A DNA stretch of 64,000 bases from Cylicocyclus nassatus (taxonomy: Eukaryota; Nematoda; Chromadorea; Rhabditida; Strongylidae), in NCBI GenBank assembly GCA_958299035.1, contig CATQJL010000223.1:124001-188000 (forward strand), given 5' to 3'. Made by a program: the position numbers and the translations under genes. Of this stretch, positions 1 through 12,456 are shown piece by piece. Numbering within the stretch: the stretch's first letter is position 1; every line of letters begins with the position of its first letter. The notes below the pieces were generated by a model. It ran no database searches and had not been told where the DNA came from. It was given only the letters and a program-made list of their open reading frames with translations.

Positions 1-229
1 AGCAAAGATACCGGAAGTAGTCGGAGGAAGACGAAGCTCTTAAGTACCGAAAGAACTTGTAAGGGACTTCTGCAACTATCTACCGAGCAGCGCTACCGAA
101 CTAACAATAAGACGAGGCTCCGCCTTTTTCACATGAGATAGATACTATGCGAGAAACCTCCACAACGCTTCTTTGCCTATTGACGCCCTTGCCAAAGTCC
201 GCTATTTTCATTGGGAAATTATCACGATT

Positions 230-1490
230 ACACGTGGTTAAGTGTACACCGAGATATGGACCTTAAAGATATCTATGGCTTCGGCGAAACGAATGTTCGA
301 TGCGGGACTTTAAAAAGTGTCCCTCTCTCGAACAATGGTAAACGGGAGAAATTCACAACCACCGTTCAATATGCCTGCTGAGTATGAAGCTTTTCGCGAA
401 GCTTATGGTTGCTCGCATGTCAAGGACACTGGAATGAAGCCCAGCGTTATGAATATTTGCAAATGATTTAGTTGCAAGATTTTGCAAAGATTTTGCAAAT
501 GATCTAGTTGCATAGACATTCAGACGGTTTCAAAGGTTATAAGCGCGCCTCTAGTTCTAACATTCCTCGACCATGATAAGGCCCTAGACAGCGTTTGAAT
601 CCACGCCATCCTGTCTGCGGCACTCGACCGAGGAGTGGATCAGCTTATGTGTGGACCTAGCCAACTGCTACAAGAACTGTACAACAGCGATGCAGCTATT
701 CCGTCGTTCCCTAACCCATTGTAAGCGAAGGGGGTCCGATAAGGCGACACAATCTCGCCGATGCTGTTTACCGCAGCCTTGCAGTGGGTGATGCAGTCAC
801 GGGACTGAGACGAGGGAGGCATATGAACTGTGGATTTTTCTTCTTCTTTATACGGACAAGATCGCTCTCTTTTCGAGAAGTATGATTGAAGCAGAAACTA
901 TGCGAGAAATGAATTTGTTCAATGAAGAAGGAAAGAAGATTGGACTACGAGTTCGGAAGAAGACTCAGCTCATGAAGAATGCCCTTTGTAAAGATATGGA
1001 AATGGAACTGGCCCTTATTACGGAGATTATCTATGACATGAACATTGAGAGGATTGAGGGAGGAACATAACAGGAAAAGAAAATCGACGAGGAGCGCTTT
1101 TGATGGCTTGAAATAAGTGGACCATTTGGCAACCCACAGAGCGCAGTGTATAGAAATTATCCGACACAAGCAGCATCTTCCCTATTTGGCAGTACGGATG
1201 AGAAATTTATCTCGATTCCGTAGTCCTCGTAGCGGAATACCTCGTAAACGCGAGTTTGTAGGCTAGTAACATAATAAGTAGAACAGACGAGAGATGGACA
1301 TTAAGAATATCTGGATTGGAGTCCTCGCGAAGCCAAACGTTCCCGGAGAAGACCAGCAGCGAGATGGGCAGACCTTCACGTATGGGCAAGGCTAAAACAG
1401 CTAAAAATTTTGAGCGCACTCACCTAGGACCATCAAAATTCGTGGTTGTCATAAGAGAGGGACCACAAGCAACTTGAAAACGGACCACGC
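230..1490 (+). mobile_element. decayed RTE-type non-LTR retrotransposon (reverse transcriptase remnant)
   Basis: A broken reverse transcriptase can be read on the + strand by switching frames. Near 340-400 one frame reads RSICLLSMKLFAKL, resembling the RPICLLS motif of RTE polymerases. Near 555-640 it reads LDHDKALDSV then ILSAALDRGVD, which corresponds to the palm motif with FDSV. Near 655-790 it reads LANCYKNCTTAMQLF followed by a recognisable but frameshifted QGD-type region. At 855-1000 it reads MREMNLFNEEGKKIGLRV then RKKTQLMKNALC, matching the conserved stretch after the polymerase catalytic box. At 1270-1480 a C-terminal piece (RTDERWTLRISGLES) fits the end of RTE ORF2. Many stops and frameshifts make it a dead copy. 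The endonuclease domain is not seen and would lie to the left. Family assignment comes from remembered RTE motifs; no alignment was run. Confidence 0.75.
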
Positions 1491-2429
1491 AGTTCTTTAA
1501 GTGAATAGAAGGGAAATCGCTTTTATTGCATGTCCGTCTGTTTTTGAACTAGGAATTAGGGTAAGGCGAAAATCTCGTACATGAAATTAGCAATCCAAGA
1601 CTTGACTTGGAATTTCCAAAGTTTTTTTGGGGCAGGTGTTTTAGGGCCTGAAGCCTACCTTAGTGGTCTTAGTGGTCGTAGTTCTACACTAATGAGTGAG
1701 AAGTGAATGGTTAGTTTTATACTTTGAACCTAAGAGTCCCTACATTAGCCGTGCGAACTTCCGCGAAAGCTGGTGGAACCAAAAAATTCATTTGGGAAAC
1801 TCTGCATGAGATAAATTATTTAACGGTAAAAAATTTTTTAAATCTTACCGTAAGCAGTAGAATGAAAAGGAAGAAACTGGGCATTCTGCAAACACAGCTT
1901 CCAAAAGTTTCCCCCTTTTATATCGTATAACATCGTTTGGGCCATGAAAACACATTCTTGATTTCTTTGTATTGGCACAAAAGATTTTTTATGAAGCTAA
2001 ATAAACTAAACAAAGGTTACACATGCGATTATATCTGATTATACTGGTCGTTAATCATAAAGCTATTGAGTACACATTCCTTTTCTGGTCTTTGAAAGTC
2101 ACCTAAAATTAAGATTTTTTCACTTATTGAGAGTAAAAAGAGAAAGCTATCACATTCCTTTCAACTCGATAGTTTTCTTCGGTTTTCTTAATCGCTGTAA
2201 TCCGAAAGTATCAAAATAATCTTCTTTCACTCCTCGCTAGTGATTCACGTAATGTAGAACACTATATAATAACTCTTTTGCTTCAATGTCTTTCGCCGAA
2301 GCTTAGATACCATCTGTAAAGGTGGCTTCCACTTACAATTAGATGTGCAGTATAGAACGAATTGATGATTGCTCTTCATTACTGCGGGATTGCGATAGAA
2401 ACTTACAAGGATTGCATGTTTAGTCGAAG
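1491..2429. other. AT-rich non-coding stretch, no gene seen
   Basis: No frame shows a recognisable domain or codon pattern. Only short chance open frames are present, and no repeat structure was noticed. Confidence 0.5.
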
Positions 2430-2866
2430 TGGGCTTTTCAGGTGGGATGTATACCATAATAAAGGGCATAAAATGATGATTTCAAATCTGCCTTCGCTAT
2501 CTGCAGAACGTTTATGGGCGAGGAGTTATGAGCGATTATTGGAGCGAGAATTGAATGTGCAAGTAGGGTAAATTTAGCCGTACTATTTTTTCTGCTTTTT
2601 AATGGAGCAGTGATAATTATCAAAGCACTTTATTTGAAATATTCTCTCAAATAAAAAATATATCACATTTGATTGCACCATTTGAGGGCTAGTGAGATTC
2701 TAGCAACTCATTTTATCGAAAATGCGCATTCAATTTTTGGCTTCGAGAAATGCTCATAACTCCTCTTCCATAAACGTTCTGCAGATAAGGAAGGCAGGTT
2801 TGGAGTCAACGTTTTATGCCTTTTAATATGGTATACATCTCACTTAGAAAGGCCACTTCGACAAGA
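2430..2866. repeat. imperfect inverted repeat (fold-back element)
   Basis: The segment 2430-2568 reappears as its reverse complement at about 2712-2866 with a spacer of roughly 140 bp. The clearest block is CTGCAGAACGTTTATGG at 2500-2516 against its complement near 2767-2783, with flanking blocks GATGTATACCAT and GAGGAGTTATGAGC also mirrored. Arms look about 75-80% identical by eye. It is probably an old palindromic MITE; no target-site duplication was identified. Confidence 0.65.
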
Positions 2867-5339
2867 CAAATTTCCCTTGTTAAAAGAGGGTTTTGAACTA
2901 TTGAAATGCACATCTTGAACAAGAAAGAAAATCAAACAAGCCAAAAACTATTATATCAAGAATCAAAGTCGCTGATTACAAATCCAAGTTTGCATTTTAA
3001 CTGATGTTTCTTCCGTAAGTTATTTTACTTATGTCAACAGCTGTTTCCCAGTGTTTGTCAAAAATGTGATTACACCATTAGAAAAGCTCAAAAGACTTAT
3101 AAAAGTTGTGTAGTGGAATCAACATGTGTGAAAATCCTGCTACGCAATTTTCCAGATTTCACAACAATTTTTGTCACATGGCCTAATTTACAATGGTTGT
3201 GTATGGTAGAAGTTCATACCGTGATCTCACATTCAGAAGTGCAGTCGGTGATTTGCTGCATGGAGTCAATCTAAGCTGAAGCGAGCTCTACAGATTGGTA
3301 CTTAGAAATCGGCGATAGACATTGAGGCAAGAGAGTTAACAACGGTCAAATAGTTTGCGTATTTTTTGGGCCCCTGTACATCGATTTGGAGTTTAGAATC
3401 AGTACTAGTTTAAAATTAATGCAAAAGAAGTTCGGTAAAATTAGGTTGTTCCACAAGTGGTTAGCTCCATTTTTCATTTGACTGGATTTGAGATTTGATG
3501 ACGTGTTGAGGCAAGTTACGCAATCTGACGGGATAGTGTAGTGCAAAATGGCCGTTTTCCTTGAAGGCATGCTTCTCTCTCGGTATTGGATTAGAAATAT
3601 CTGAAAATAGAAGCTCTGCATTCGAGCAATTTCAGTGTAAACAGTGCGAAGAATGATGATCTGGTAAATAGTGAGATTTCGAATTCTCAAACGAACTACA
3701 GAACTTTGTGAACTATCTAGACGCAGTATCCATTGACTTTAACAAGTGACCGCTAAAAAGTTGTGGACGGAACTATTTTCCATGTTTATTTTTGAGTGGA
3801 AAAATGAGATTAAATTAGTCCAAATGAATGGAAGCAGCTCTCGATTGGCTACCCTCCAGCGAGTCCAGCGAATTCTGGAAAATACAGATTCCAAATTTTC
3901 CGACTCTCTTTCAAAAACGTCACAATGCTGACAACAATTCTTCGAACGCAAAAATTTGCTTTCAGATTCTTTTTTAGAGAGGAAACTCAGTTATCTGAAC
4001 ATATAAGCATACTATTCCTCAATTCATGTTTCAGTCCAGGAATCAACACTTCAAATCATGAATATGAGCGCTCATGCTTTCTTAAATAATACATGTCTGT
4101 AACCCGGGCGATTGCGATTGTGTTCCTGGTTGGAAGTCAACTCGTCCACGTTTACCTTGTAAATATGCAAGCACGTGGTATTGTCCTAATTGTCCTGCGC
4201 TTACGATGTTCTATGGTACGAGTTCAGCGGTATCCTAGTTACTCCATGTGTGCGTCAAGAGCGAAGTTTAGATTTTTTGGGTTCGCTTGGTCTCTAAGCT
4301 ACCATAGGGAAACTGCTGTAAATTTAATTCATGGAGAGGTTATTTTCTGCAGTTTTGGTCAGTATAGCATCTTATTTAACATTATTGGCTAGTTCGATTT
4401 GCGCAAGTTAAGAAAATCGAAGATTTGCTCTCGGATAACTTATTTTGTAAGTGTAAGGCAGAAATCAAAGTTTGTTCGAATGCTTTTTTTCGTATATTCC
4501 CAAAAATCAACTCACTAAAATATCCTGAGAAAAACTCGTACAAAAAAAGTCATTTTGTTTCATAAAATGATTCTTGAAATTGTTAAATTGCTTCTGTGGT
4601 TTTCTTTGCATCTTGTATATGCTAGCAAGAATCGTGAACTGCTTGAACGGTTGTTGAACTTATATTTAAAACAAAGTTCTACATAGCTGCCCCGAAAAAC
4701 TGAAGTCTAGATTACCCACCTAAAATCATGCCTCACCATCAATCAATGGCGGTCCAAATTTGGGAATGAGGGGTGGGGAGCTTACTTTCACAAAATTAGC
4801 CTGCCATAAGTTTATAACAAAAATTAAAAGTGACTTGTTTTTACTTGCAAATTTTTTTAAAATTCCAAAATTCGAGTTACCTTTGTTAAAAAATTTTTTA
4901 GGAAGTGCTGCTGCCATGCCTCCTTCTGAAATTAAATTTTGGAAAGCACCCCAAGATGCGGAAAGAGGGGGTAACGACAAGTCCCATCATTCGCAGAGTA
5001 TTCGTCGCCCTTCACTGCTCCCGCTTCCCCCCCCCCCCCGCCCCTTAAAAAATTTCTCGGACTACCACTAGTGAACGTGTCTTTTTTTTTGAAATGGAAG
5101 TTAAAAGTTATTGACTGATGTGAATCTGTAATTGGAGACATCGATTAGCAATAGACAAGCTCAGCTAGTGAAGCGCTTGACTTAATATAACAAAATTCAG
5201 AATCACCTCGGCTTTATGCCAGTTTTGTCTAAAATGAAATTTTGCATTCCAGCAGAATAAGTCATCAATGACTCAAATTCTGAGACTTCTCACTGACTTT
5301 CTCTCAGCGATCTGTTTACTGAAGTAAAGCCGTTGATCT
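2867..5339. other. AT-rich non-coding stretch with one poly-C tract
   Basis: No supportable gene. Positions 4093-4392 are open for 99 codons without recognisable features. A poly-C tract followed by a CCCCTTAAAAAATTT stretch lies near 5028-5055 and could be the edge of an old element with some likeness to the interior of the element at 7320. Confidence 0.4.
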
Positions 5340-5880
5340 CGCTAATGATCTCTGATCGATAAAATCGAGCTCTCTTCGAGTAGTTGTGGTGTGTGCGAGT
5401 TTCGTATCTCATATGCTCTCACTTCTCTAATTCACATTTGTCTCTGTTTCATTGTTTGGAATTGTGTAAACATCTCTCGCTCAGGGGGTGGCTATGAGCT
5501 CTCCGAGGGACGGGGGGGGGGGGAGGGGAATCCCTCAATTAGCGCACTTATCTAACTTTTATGGGACTACTTTTGGTCATTTTTGAGCGGGGGAAGGCGT
5601 CAAATTGTGCTTTATGGTAAAATACGAGCGATAACAATTTGTACTTAGACTTTTTTTCATTTTAATCAAAATAATGGGTCAGTTTCCGCTGATTCTGATC
5701 TCTGACTGTATTTATACTTTGCTTGCTAACGCTCCTACCTTCCATATTCTTTCTTCCTCCCCCTCCCGTCTTCTCTCATCATTCTCGTTTCTTTTCAGCT
5801 ATAAAACGTTGCACACGTGAAGAGTACAGCTGGCATCCGACCAAATGACAGTTGTTTGAGAGAGAGAATACCCCTCGCTC
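5340..5880 (+). promoter_or_regulatory. candidate promoter-like region (TATAAAA plus E-box)
   Basis: A CT/GA-rich stretch (5380-5480) is followed by a poly-G tract near 5512. At 5801-5807 there is TATAAAA, and a CACGTG E-box follows at about 5815-5820. A GC-richer segment (CATCCGACC) continues to 5850, then GAGAGAGAG. The order TATA, E-box and GC-rich leader resembles a core promoter, but no gene is seen immediately downstream. It could start a long non-coding leader or be chance. Confidence 0.2.
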
Positions 5881-7319
5881 TTGGCACGGTGCCAATTACT
5901 AGGTCGATCTCTTACAACTGCGCAGTTTCCCTATTTTTCCAATGTTTGTGTCCATGAGCTTTTAAATCCATATCTGCAATATTTATTTTTTGCCATTTAT
6001 TCTCAGAATTTGTTTCAAAATTGTGAAAAAGGTGAAGATTACCAATGGCCCCTCCAATTTTGATTTGGCACCTTTCTGTCTAACAGTCATCTGCTTGCTA
6101 TGCATCGTAAACACTACTCTACGCCTTTTTTGTGAGTTTGATGTCATCTGGAGAAGATTTCGCAGAGAACCAAAAAAGTATAATTTTGAGGTTATCTGTA
6201 TTTTCCAATGCGAACTACTTCCCTTGATGGAAATGGATGATTAGTGTGAGTGGAAGATCTGATAGGAGATACTGCTATTTTATTACCGTAAATAATCTAA
6301 TTATAAAATAAATCAAAAAATTTCTAGTAACATTTTCGAGTGAACGAATATTTTTCTCTGCCATTACTGAGCCCTGAAGTTGTTACATGTTTTCACTGGA
6401 TAACTTCCAGCAGATTAAAGTTCTTCTAAATAACAACAATGATTCTACTCATACCCTCCCCTCTCTATGCCCTCCAATTCACTTCATTCTAAGGTATTTT
6501 TTTATACCCCTACCCTCTTCTATCCGCCGTCAAGAATTTAACCTTCAAAGCACATATAGAACGAATAATCATATGCTCCAGTAGCAAATATTTCATATAC
6601 GAGTGGTGTTCCAGTGTTCCAACTTAATGGTCACCACTCAATAATTTGTACATTAATAATTTCTCACATGCTCCAGATATTCGTCTTGGTACTAATCCAT
6701 CTAACGCAACAGCTGATGTAGGTTTTACTTTACTTTTTTGCTTCAACAAATAACTTAGCCCCAACTCTGAATGAAACAAGCAAACTGACTATGAGGTTAT
6801 GTACTATAATACTTTGATTTTCAATACATATTAATATTCAGTTGTTGTGATATCGCTGGTAATTATGCGTTTAAATGCAAAAATAGATGATTCGAAGTTC
6901 ATGCGCTTTATCCTTTTTTCTTTGTAATCACAGTTTTTTTCTATTTGGAAATAAAATCTACTCTGAATTGCAGAAATGTTCTTTGATTAACCCTGATGCT
7001 CTTCAATTCTTATGTAAAAGCACCAAGTTTGCGAATCAAAAGATAACTCACAGAAAATAAGCAATAAGTTCGAACTTGATCAATGGTTAAGTAGTCCAGG
7101 TTTGTTTTTAATCGCTATTTCTATTTTTACATAAAAATATTTCACGATATAAAGATATATCACGATACACGATAAGATATTTATACAATACCCGTAAAAA
7201 AGTAGTTCAGTAGAAACTTCTCAAGTATGCGTCAGTTCTTCAACCGCTCGTTATTTTTGTTTCTCTTGGAGCGCTTACAAACTTTTCTGGTCATCCAGAG
7301 TTTTTTCTACACTACAAAG

Positions 7320-7564
7320 CAGTGGCGTACCGAGGGGGGAGGGGCGGGGGGGAGGGGGCGCGCGCCCTCCCCCCCTCCCCGAGAATGGGTCGCAAAATTT
7401 TTGAAAGTTACTTATATGGGTTATAAAAATGTGCAAGTAACTTGTTTATAATTGTAAATATTTAAAATAATTTTTAAAAATTTTTTAAACTCCAATTTAG
7501 CCTTGTAAAAAAATTTTTTTGGTCGCGCCCCCCCCCCCAAGCGGAATTCCTGGGTACGCCACTG
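7320..7564. mobile_element. hAT-like MITE with 8-bp target duplication
   Basis: The element starts CAGTGGCGTACCGAGG and ends with the near-perfect complement (CCTGGGTACGCCACTG). The flanks are CTACAAAG (7312-7319) and CTACAAGG (7565-7572), an 8-bp target duplication with one mismatch. CAGTGGCG ends and 8-bp duplications are characteristic of the hAT superfamily. At 245 bp it has no room for a transposase. The interior is a G-rich block, an AT-rich core and a C-rich block (GGGG... / ...CCCC), so it would fold back on itself. Confidence 0.85.
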
Positions 7565-7696
7565 CTACAAGGATATTCTTTAAAGCAGAAAAATCCTCAA
7601 AAAATTAGTTGGCGGCGTCGAGTTATAATCTTTTTACAAAGTGAGTGGATTTTTGTTGGAGCACCTATATTTCTGTATTTTTTGGCACCAAATCTG

Positions 7697-8025
7697 CTTT
7701 GAAGGCGGCGTCCAGGCAGGTCCGAGCCTCGAGGACCACGCCCACTTCCTCGCACGGTCAACCCCTTTTGAACGAAATCTCCTCAGCCTTGACGTGTTTT
7801 CACATGGTAAGCACAGGCGAGCATACACCGTTTACCTATTAATACTTGCTTTCGACAAGGATAGCATCAGAAGCACTCGTCCTGGTTTTCAAAATAGCCC
7901 TAAAAAGGTGGCTTTTTTGAGGAAATCACGCTTTCCGAGTTTATTTGGAATCAGCGCCATGAAAAGGCCTGAATAACATAAAAATATAGAAGCCAAGAAT
8001 CTGCCTGGACGCTGCCTTTAAGGCT
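7697..8025. mobile_element. candidate TIR element (GGCGGCGTCCAGGCAG ends)
   Basis: The block GCGTCCAGGCAG near 7708-7719 is mirrored by CTGCCTGGACGC at about 8001-8012. The outer bases also pair (TTTGAAGG against CCTTTAAGG). About 20 of 23 positions match. The interior is about 280 bp with a GC-rich left half and no transposase motif. A TTGA/TTAA pair at the two edges could be a decayed TTAA duplication, but that is a guess. Confidence 0.4.
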
Positions 8026-8198
8026 TCACTTCTTGCACTAAACATATTGTGAAAAATTTGCCGGTACCTCAATGCTTTTACCCAGATTAAGCTTAGGGAT
8101 TTGGAAACTTAGGTGACGGAAGATCTAAAATCGGCTGAATCTTTTATAGTTCAAATATGACTTTGGTATAAAAGGAAGTTTTTTCTTGTAGTACTCCG

Positions 8199-8843
8199 TT
8201 ATTTTCGACTTTTTGAAAGACCGAATTTGTTTTTGGGCTTTTCTTCTTTCATTGAACTAACGATAAGGAAGATTTGTCGATACCTTTGATGCTTTTTAGC
8301 GGAACTGTTCAAGGCAGTGACTGTCACACGCATCAAAATCTCTTTTCCAAATCCAGTTGCTTGATTGAAAAGTTCGGTTGATGAAGCCAACCTGTTTTGT
8401 GTTTAAGACGCTTAAATCACACACAAACACATCAATCGATTTGTAGCTTTCGAAAAGATTGAACGTTACAATAGTCGAGAAGCCGTTGCTATTTTTCACT
8501 CTCAAACTATCCTGCGATTGCTTATACGCATGTGTTTTCGAAAATCTCATGATATTGTCGCGACCTCCTGAATTACACCTCGCTGTACGCTGTAAAGTCG
8601 TTGGGAGAATATCCGCTGTTTTTTGATCCCCTCTGGCAATTTGGCACTAAGCCAGAGGAATTTTGCCGCCCGTTGCAACGAGCGATGTGCCAAAGCCGGT
8701 TCTTCTTGCTGATCACCTGACCATTTGGCGAGATACTGCGATATTAGGCGTTTATTCATGACTTGAGACGTATCTACGCCAAAGACTTGTTTTACCCACC
8801 GATGAAATGCGAAGAGAAGCGGGCAGGTAGCAAGTTGTGACAT
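8199..8843 (-). pseudogene. three overlapping minus-strand open frames, possible decayed coding fragment
   Basis: Reading the minus strand from 8843, a 98-codon frame (ending at 8547) runs into an 84-codon frame (8550-8296), then a 63-codon frame (8390-8199). The first stop and second ATG overlap at 8547-8550, as expected if a single frame had suffered a frameshift. The first peptide has a Trp/Gln-rich, non-repetitive composition (WSGDQQEEPALAHRSLQRAAKFLWLSAK is spread over about 8610-8710). I recognise no family. It may be part of an old transposon or chance. Confidence 0.2.
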
Positions 8844-9046
8844 AAGCGTCTATAGCGTAATTTGTTGCACTTTCTCAGGGTATTCGGCTTTATGGCGTTT
8901 TGTATCCGACTTTCATAGCCATATATGTGCAACTGCGGACAGCATACTCATTACGCCTAAAGCCTGGGATTTTGGTTAATACACGCACATCTTTCCGACG
9001 GTATCAACAGAAAAGGTGAAATAGGAACCCCGAAAATGGTCAAATA

Positions 9047-9819
9047 TCAGGTTGGCACATAAGTAATGCAACTTTTTATGTAACTTTTGTCTATTTGAAC
9101 ATAACGCATTCATTTTTTGGAAATATAAGGAATATGATGTAAGCTTCCAATGCACACATTTTTGCCGAATTTCACCATCTTATGTGAGGATTACGGTAGG
9201 TTTACGGCACTATGGGAAAAATTTTAGAATGCATCAGATTTTGCTGAAACTTGACCTATAGGGCTTATTCGACATGCTGATTACAAAAATGAGATCCGTT
9301 TCGCACGAAAAGGCTTCGTTCGTAAAATCAAAAAAATGAATTTCACTTTAGCGACAAATGAATATGACATTCGTGTTCACCGTATAGGATTACCCTACAG
9401 TGCAAAGTTATAGCAATCTGACTTTTCGCAGCTTAGTTATTGACAAATTGCCTTCAAAACTTGACGCATTTGACTTGTTCAACTTCTCAAAGGCGCCCAC
9501 CTTAATTTGTGTTTAAATTTCATTTCTTTTTCACTGATTCCAATGTGCCAACTTCCAGCTACATGCAGCCTATAATCGCTTTTTCATATGTTTGAATCAG
9601 GTTTCGTAGGGCTTCATGTTTGCCAAAAAATCGTGAAACCTCGATTTTCAGCAGTTTTCAAAAAATGCTTAGATTTTTTGTACTACGTTATCAAAAATCA
9701 AACGGTTTGAGCAGACTTGCAGCTTATATCACGATCTACATGATGCCACAAAATGAGATTGCTACATAAAATAGGAAAAAAGTTACGGGAAAAGTTGCAA
9801 AACTTATGTGCCAACCTAA
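9047..9819. mobile_element. palindromic mariner-type MITE flanked by TA
   Basis: The left end TCAGGTTGGCACATAAGTAA and the complement of the right end TTAGGTTGGCACATAAGTTT match through about 30 bp, including GCAACTTTT. Both sides are flanked by TA (9045-9046 and 9820-9821), the standard Tc1/mariner target duplication. Sequence further inside also pairs loosely (for example the ATATGATGTAAGCTTCCAA area against GATATAAGCTGCAAG on the other arm). The 773-bp element therefore looks like a decayed long fold-back. No transposase frame remains. Confidence 0.85.
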
Positions 9820-12099
9820 TAAATCAAATTATACGCGCAATGTGCGTGTTGTGTGCAGTAGCACAATATAAGTCTACGAGACCCTTATACTTTTGATACG
9901 CGCAGGAAAGAAAAGTGCGAAGAGGGTAGTGGTGGGAGATGGGGGGGGGGAAGGAAGAGATATTTAAAAGTGATTTGAACGTTGTAAATAATCAGAAGAG
10001 TTTTACAAAAAGTTGGAAATTAGATGAGCTTTGTAAAGATTTTTTTCAGTCTCGATGTAACAAGCGCAAAAAATTCAAAAACTATCTCTCATATTTTTGG
10101 AGAGCGGTCGAGAGTCACACATCGTTTCAAACTCCCGAAATTATGAAGCACCACTATTTTTTCTATACACTTATGGACCCGAAAACATGGCTACTTCCAT
10201 TCAAAAAAGCACATTCTGGTTGAATGCCAAGATATTTTCACCCTTGTTCATTTATGTCATTTGTCCTAGTCAAAATCTGAGTAAAATTGGTTCTCCACAT
10301 AAAAATCGGCAACATCGAGAATCCCATCTGGTTAATCGTGCTCAAGAGTGCCCACTCCAATACCGATCCAGGAGTGATTCCAGTTTTCAACATTGAGTCA
10401 CGACATTTTGATGCCGTTGTTATTGAAACTCTACGTAATGCTTTCACTGTAAGTATTTGGTTATTGGAATGTTTCTATTACACATTGTTCGGGTTCATCT
10501 TATCCTTCTCATCCTTAGTCGCTTCTTCGGTCACTCATTCTTCTAATAACATTTCACACATTTCTATAGGTTATTAATTCAATCGTTCAGTCATCGCTCC
10601 ATTTCATCAGCTTATCCAATATTTTTACTTCCCTTAATTATTCATCGAATAACTGATTTCCCGCAATTTTTTGCGATTTATTTGAATTCATGATCTCACT
10701 GCTGACATAAATGTCCTCTCCACTTTTTATTCACCAAACCAATGGCATACATGCCAACTCCTATATTTTACATTCATATTTGAAATTTTCTTTTCGTAAT
10801 TCTTGTACATTTTTACCGGAAAGCAGGGCTACAACTAGAATGAGTCAAATTTGGTGAAAGAATGTTTCTCCTTCCCTCTTACCATATTGAGGTCCAAGCA
10901 AAATATGTAGCTGTTAATAACCTCCCCCCCTCCCCCGCCCACTCTAATTCGCGATGCATCAACATGAACATTATAGTGGTGCTAACCCCGCCCATTTGGC
11001 GAGTTTCCCGCGCAGATGGAGACTGCTGACTAATAACACTGTCTGGAATTCGGTAGTGCTCATAGGGATAACATGACAATTTTTTTTCAAGAGATGCTCC
11101 CCGGAAAATTTTTTTTTTGAAGTTCAAAAAAATAATTAAGCAAAAGCTGTTGTATTTATTTTGTCTTCGATTGAAAATTTAGTGTACAGGTTCATAAATT
11201 TGCCTTGGACACCCTCAAAATTCCTTCCACCCTCCTTTCCTCTTTCCGCCCCCTTCCGTCATACAAAGGACTATCCCGACCCTCATTTTTGGAAACCTTA
11301 TCCAACTAATCTCGGGGCTCTCATGAACACTTGCTTCTATCGAGAAACTAACACTTCGTGCGCAATGTAAGGTGGATTTGTGGTCATTGCTGTTTTCCAT
11401 CGACCGGTTCTCTTCATAGAGAATTTCATCTCGAAGTGTGCTTGGTCAGGTCATGTGGCTCCCAATTTTTTTTTCGCACCCAGCTAGTGGTCGCTTCAAT
11501 GTTGAGATTCTCATCATCTTTATCGTGTGCCTCTCTCATGGAACAAGTTCTCCACGCAAACCGTAAGCATACCCATAGAGAACTGTATTTACGGAGTGCA
11601 GCTAGCAGACAGACAGTTGCAGTTCGAGTTCGAGTTAAAGAGCGAGCAATGGCGAACCTGTTCTTACTCCCCCCCCCAAATTTCGATGGACATCAAGTTC
11701 TCGTTCTTCATCGTCGACGTTGAAGTGCACAGAGTTGTTAGAAGCGCTTATCGCTAGGTGAACTTCTCAGAAACTGACGCACATCCTCGCTCCCTTGCCC
11801 ACTTTTACAGACAAAATATTTTTTGTAGAGTTTTCAACGGAAGCGGAATTGTACCTGAATGACATGACTGCAGCTTGAACTACCCAATCCGGTCTTCGAT
11901 CGGCTACCCGTAGAATTTCTGGATACATAGAGAATTAATCACCTAGGCTTGCATGTGTATATCTGATTTTATCTAACAATAAGTATGGGAGCGCATAGAC
12001 CGCTTTGAATTTTGATTCGTGTGTGAAAAATGTGTGAAAAATAGTTCTTTCTAATTTTTGATGGCAGTTAAGATTTTTTCTCGTGAGAAGGGAGGGGGA

Positions 12100-12131
12100 G
12101 GGGGGAGAGAGAGAGAGAGAAGAGAGGAGAC
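12100..12131. repeat. GA-rich microsatellite
   Basis: A purine run with GAGAGAGAGAGAGA and a further AGAGAGGAG, following a G-rich stretch from 12087. Confidence 0.7.
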
Positions 12132-12258
12132 AGGAAAAGTTTTTTAGGTGGAGGGCTGTGACTTCAGTAACGACGTTCGGGAATCTGTTATGAACCTGTG
12201 TCAGAGATGACAGTCCAAATACGGGCGTGGCAGAAGGAGGAGTCAGCCTGCTTCTAGC

Positions 12259-12456
12259 CAGGGCCCGGCAGGAGGTGGCATTTCAGAATTTTGAAAACGA
12301 TATCCCCTTTGAAGCCAAAATTTCTTACGTCTTCCCCTTTGACCCTATTGACCCTATTTGGGCTCCGCCCCGGACCCCAAAATACGACTTCCTCTTTGCT
12401 TTTTCGGGCCAAAAACGATATCCAGCTTGTAAAAGCGCCACCCCCGCCGGGCCCTG
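12259..12456 (-). mobile_element. hAT-like MITE, family A, with perfect 8-bp target duplication
   Basis: The element begins CAGGGCCCGGCAGGAGGTGGC and ends with the complement of CAGGGCCCGGCGGGGGTGGC. The flanks are identical 8-mers, CTTCTAGC at 12251-12258 and 12457-12464. The segment AACGATATCCAGCTTGTAA near the right end is the reverse complement of the conserved sequence just inside the left ends of the copies at 18770 and 62495, so this copy is inverted relative to them. It is 198 bp with no coding capacity. Confidence 0.9.
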
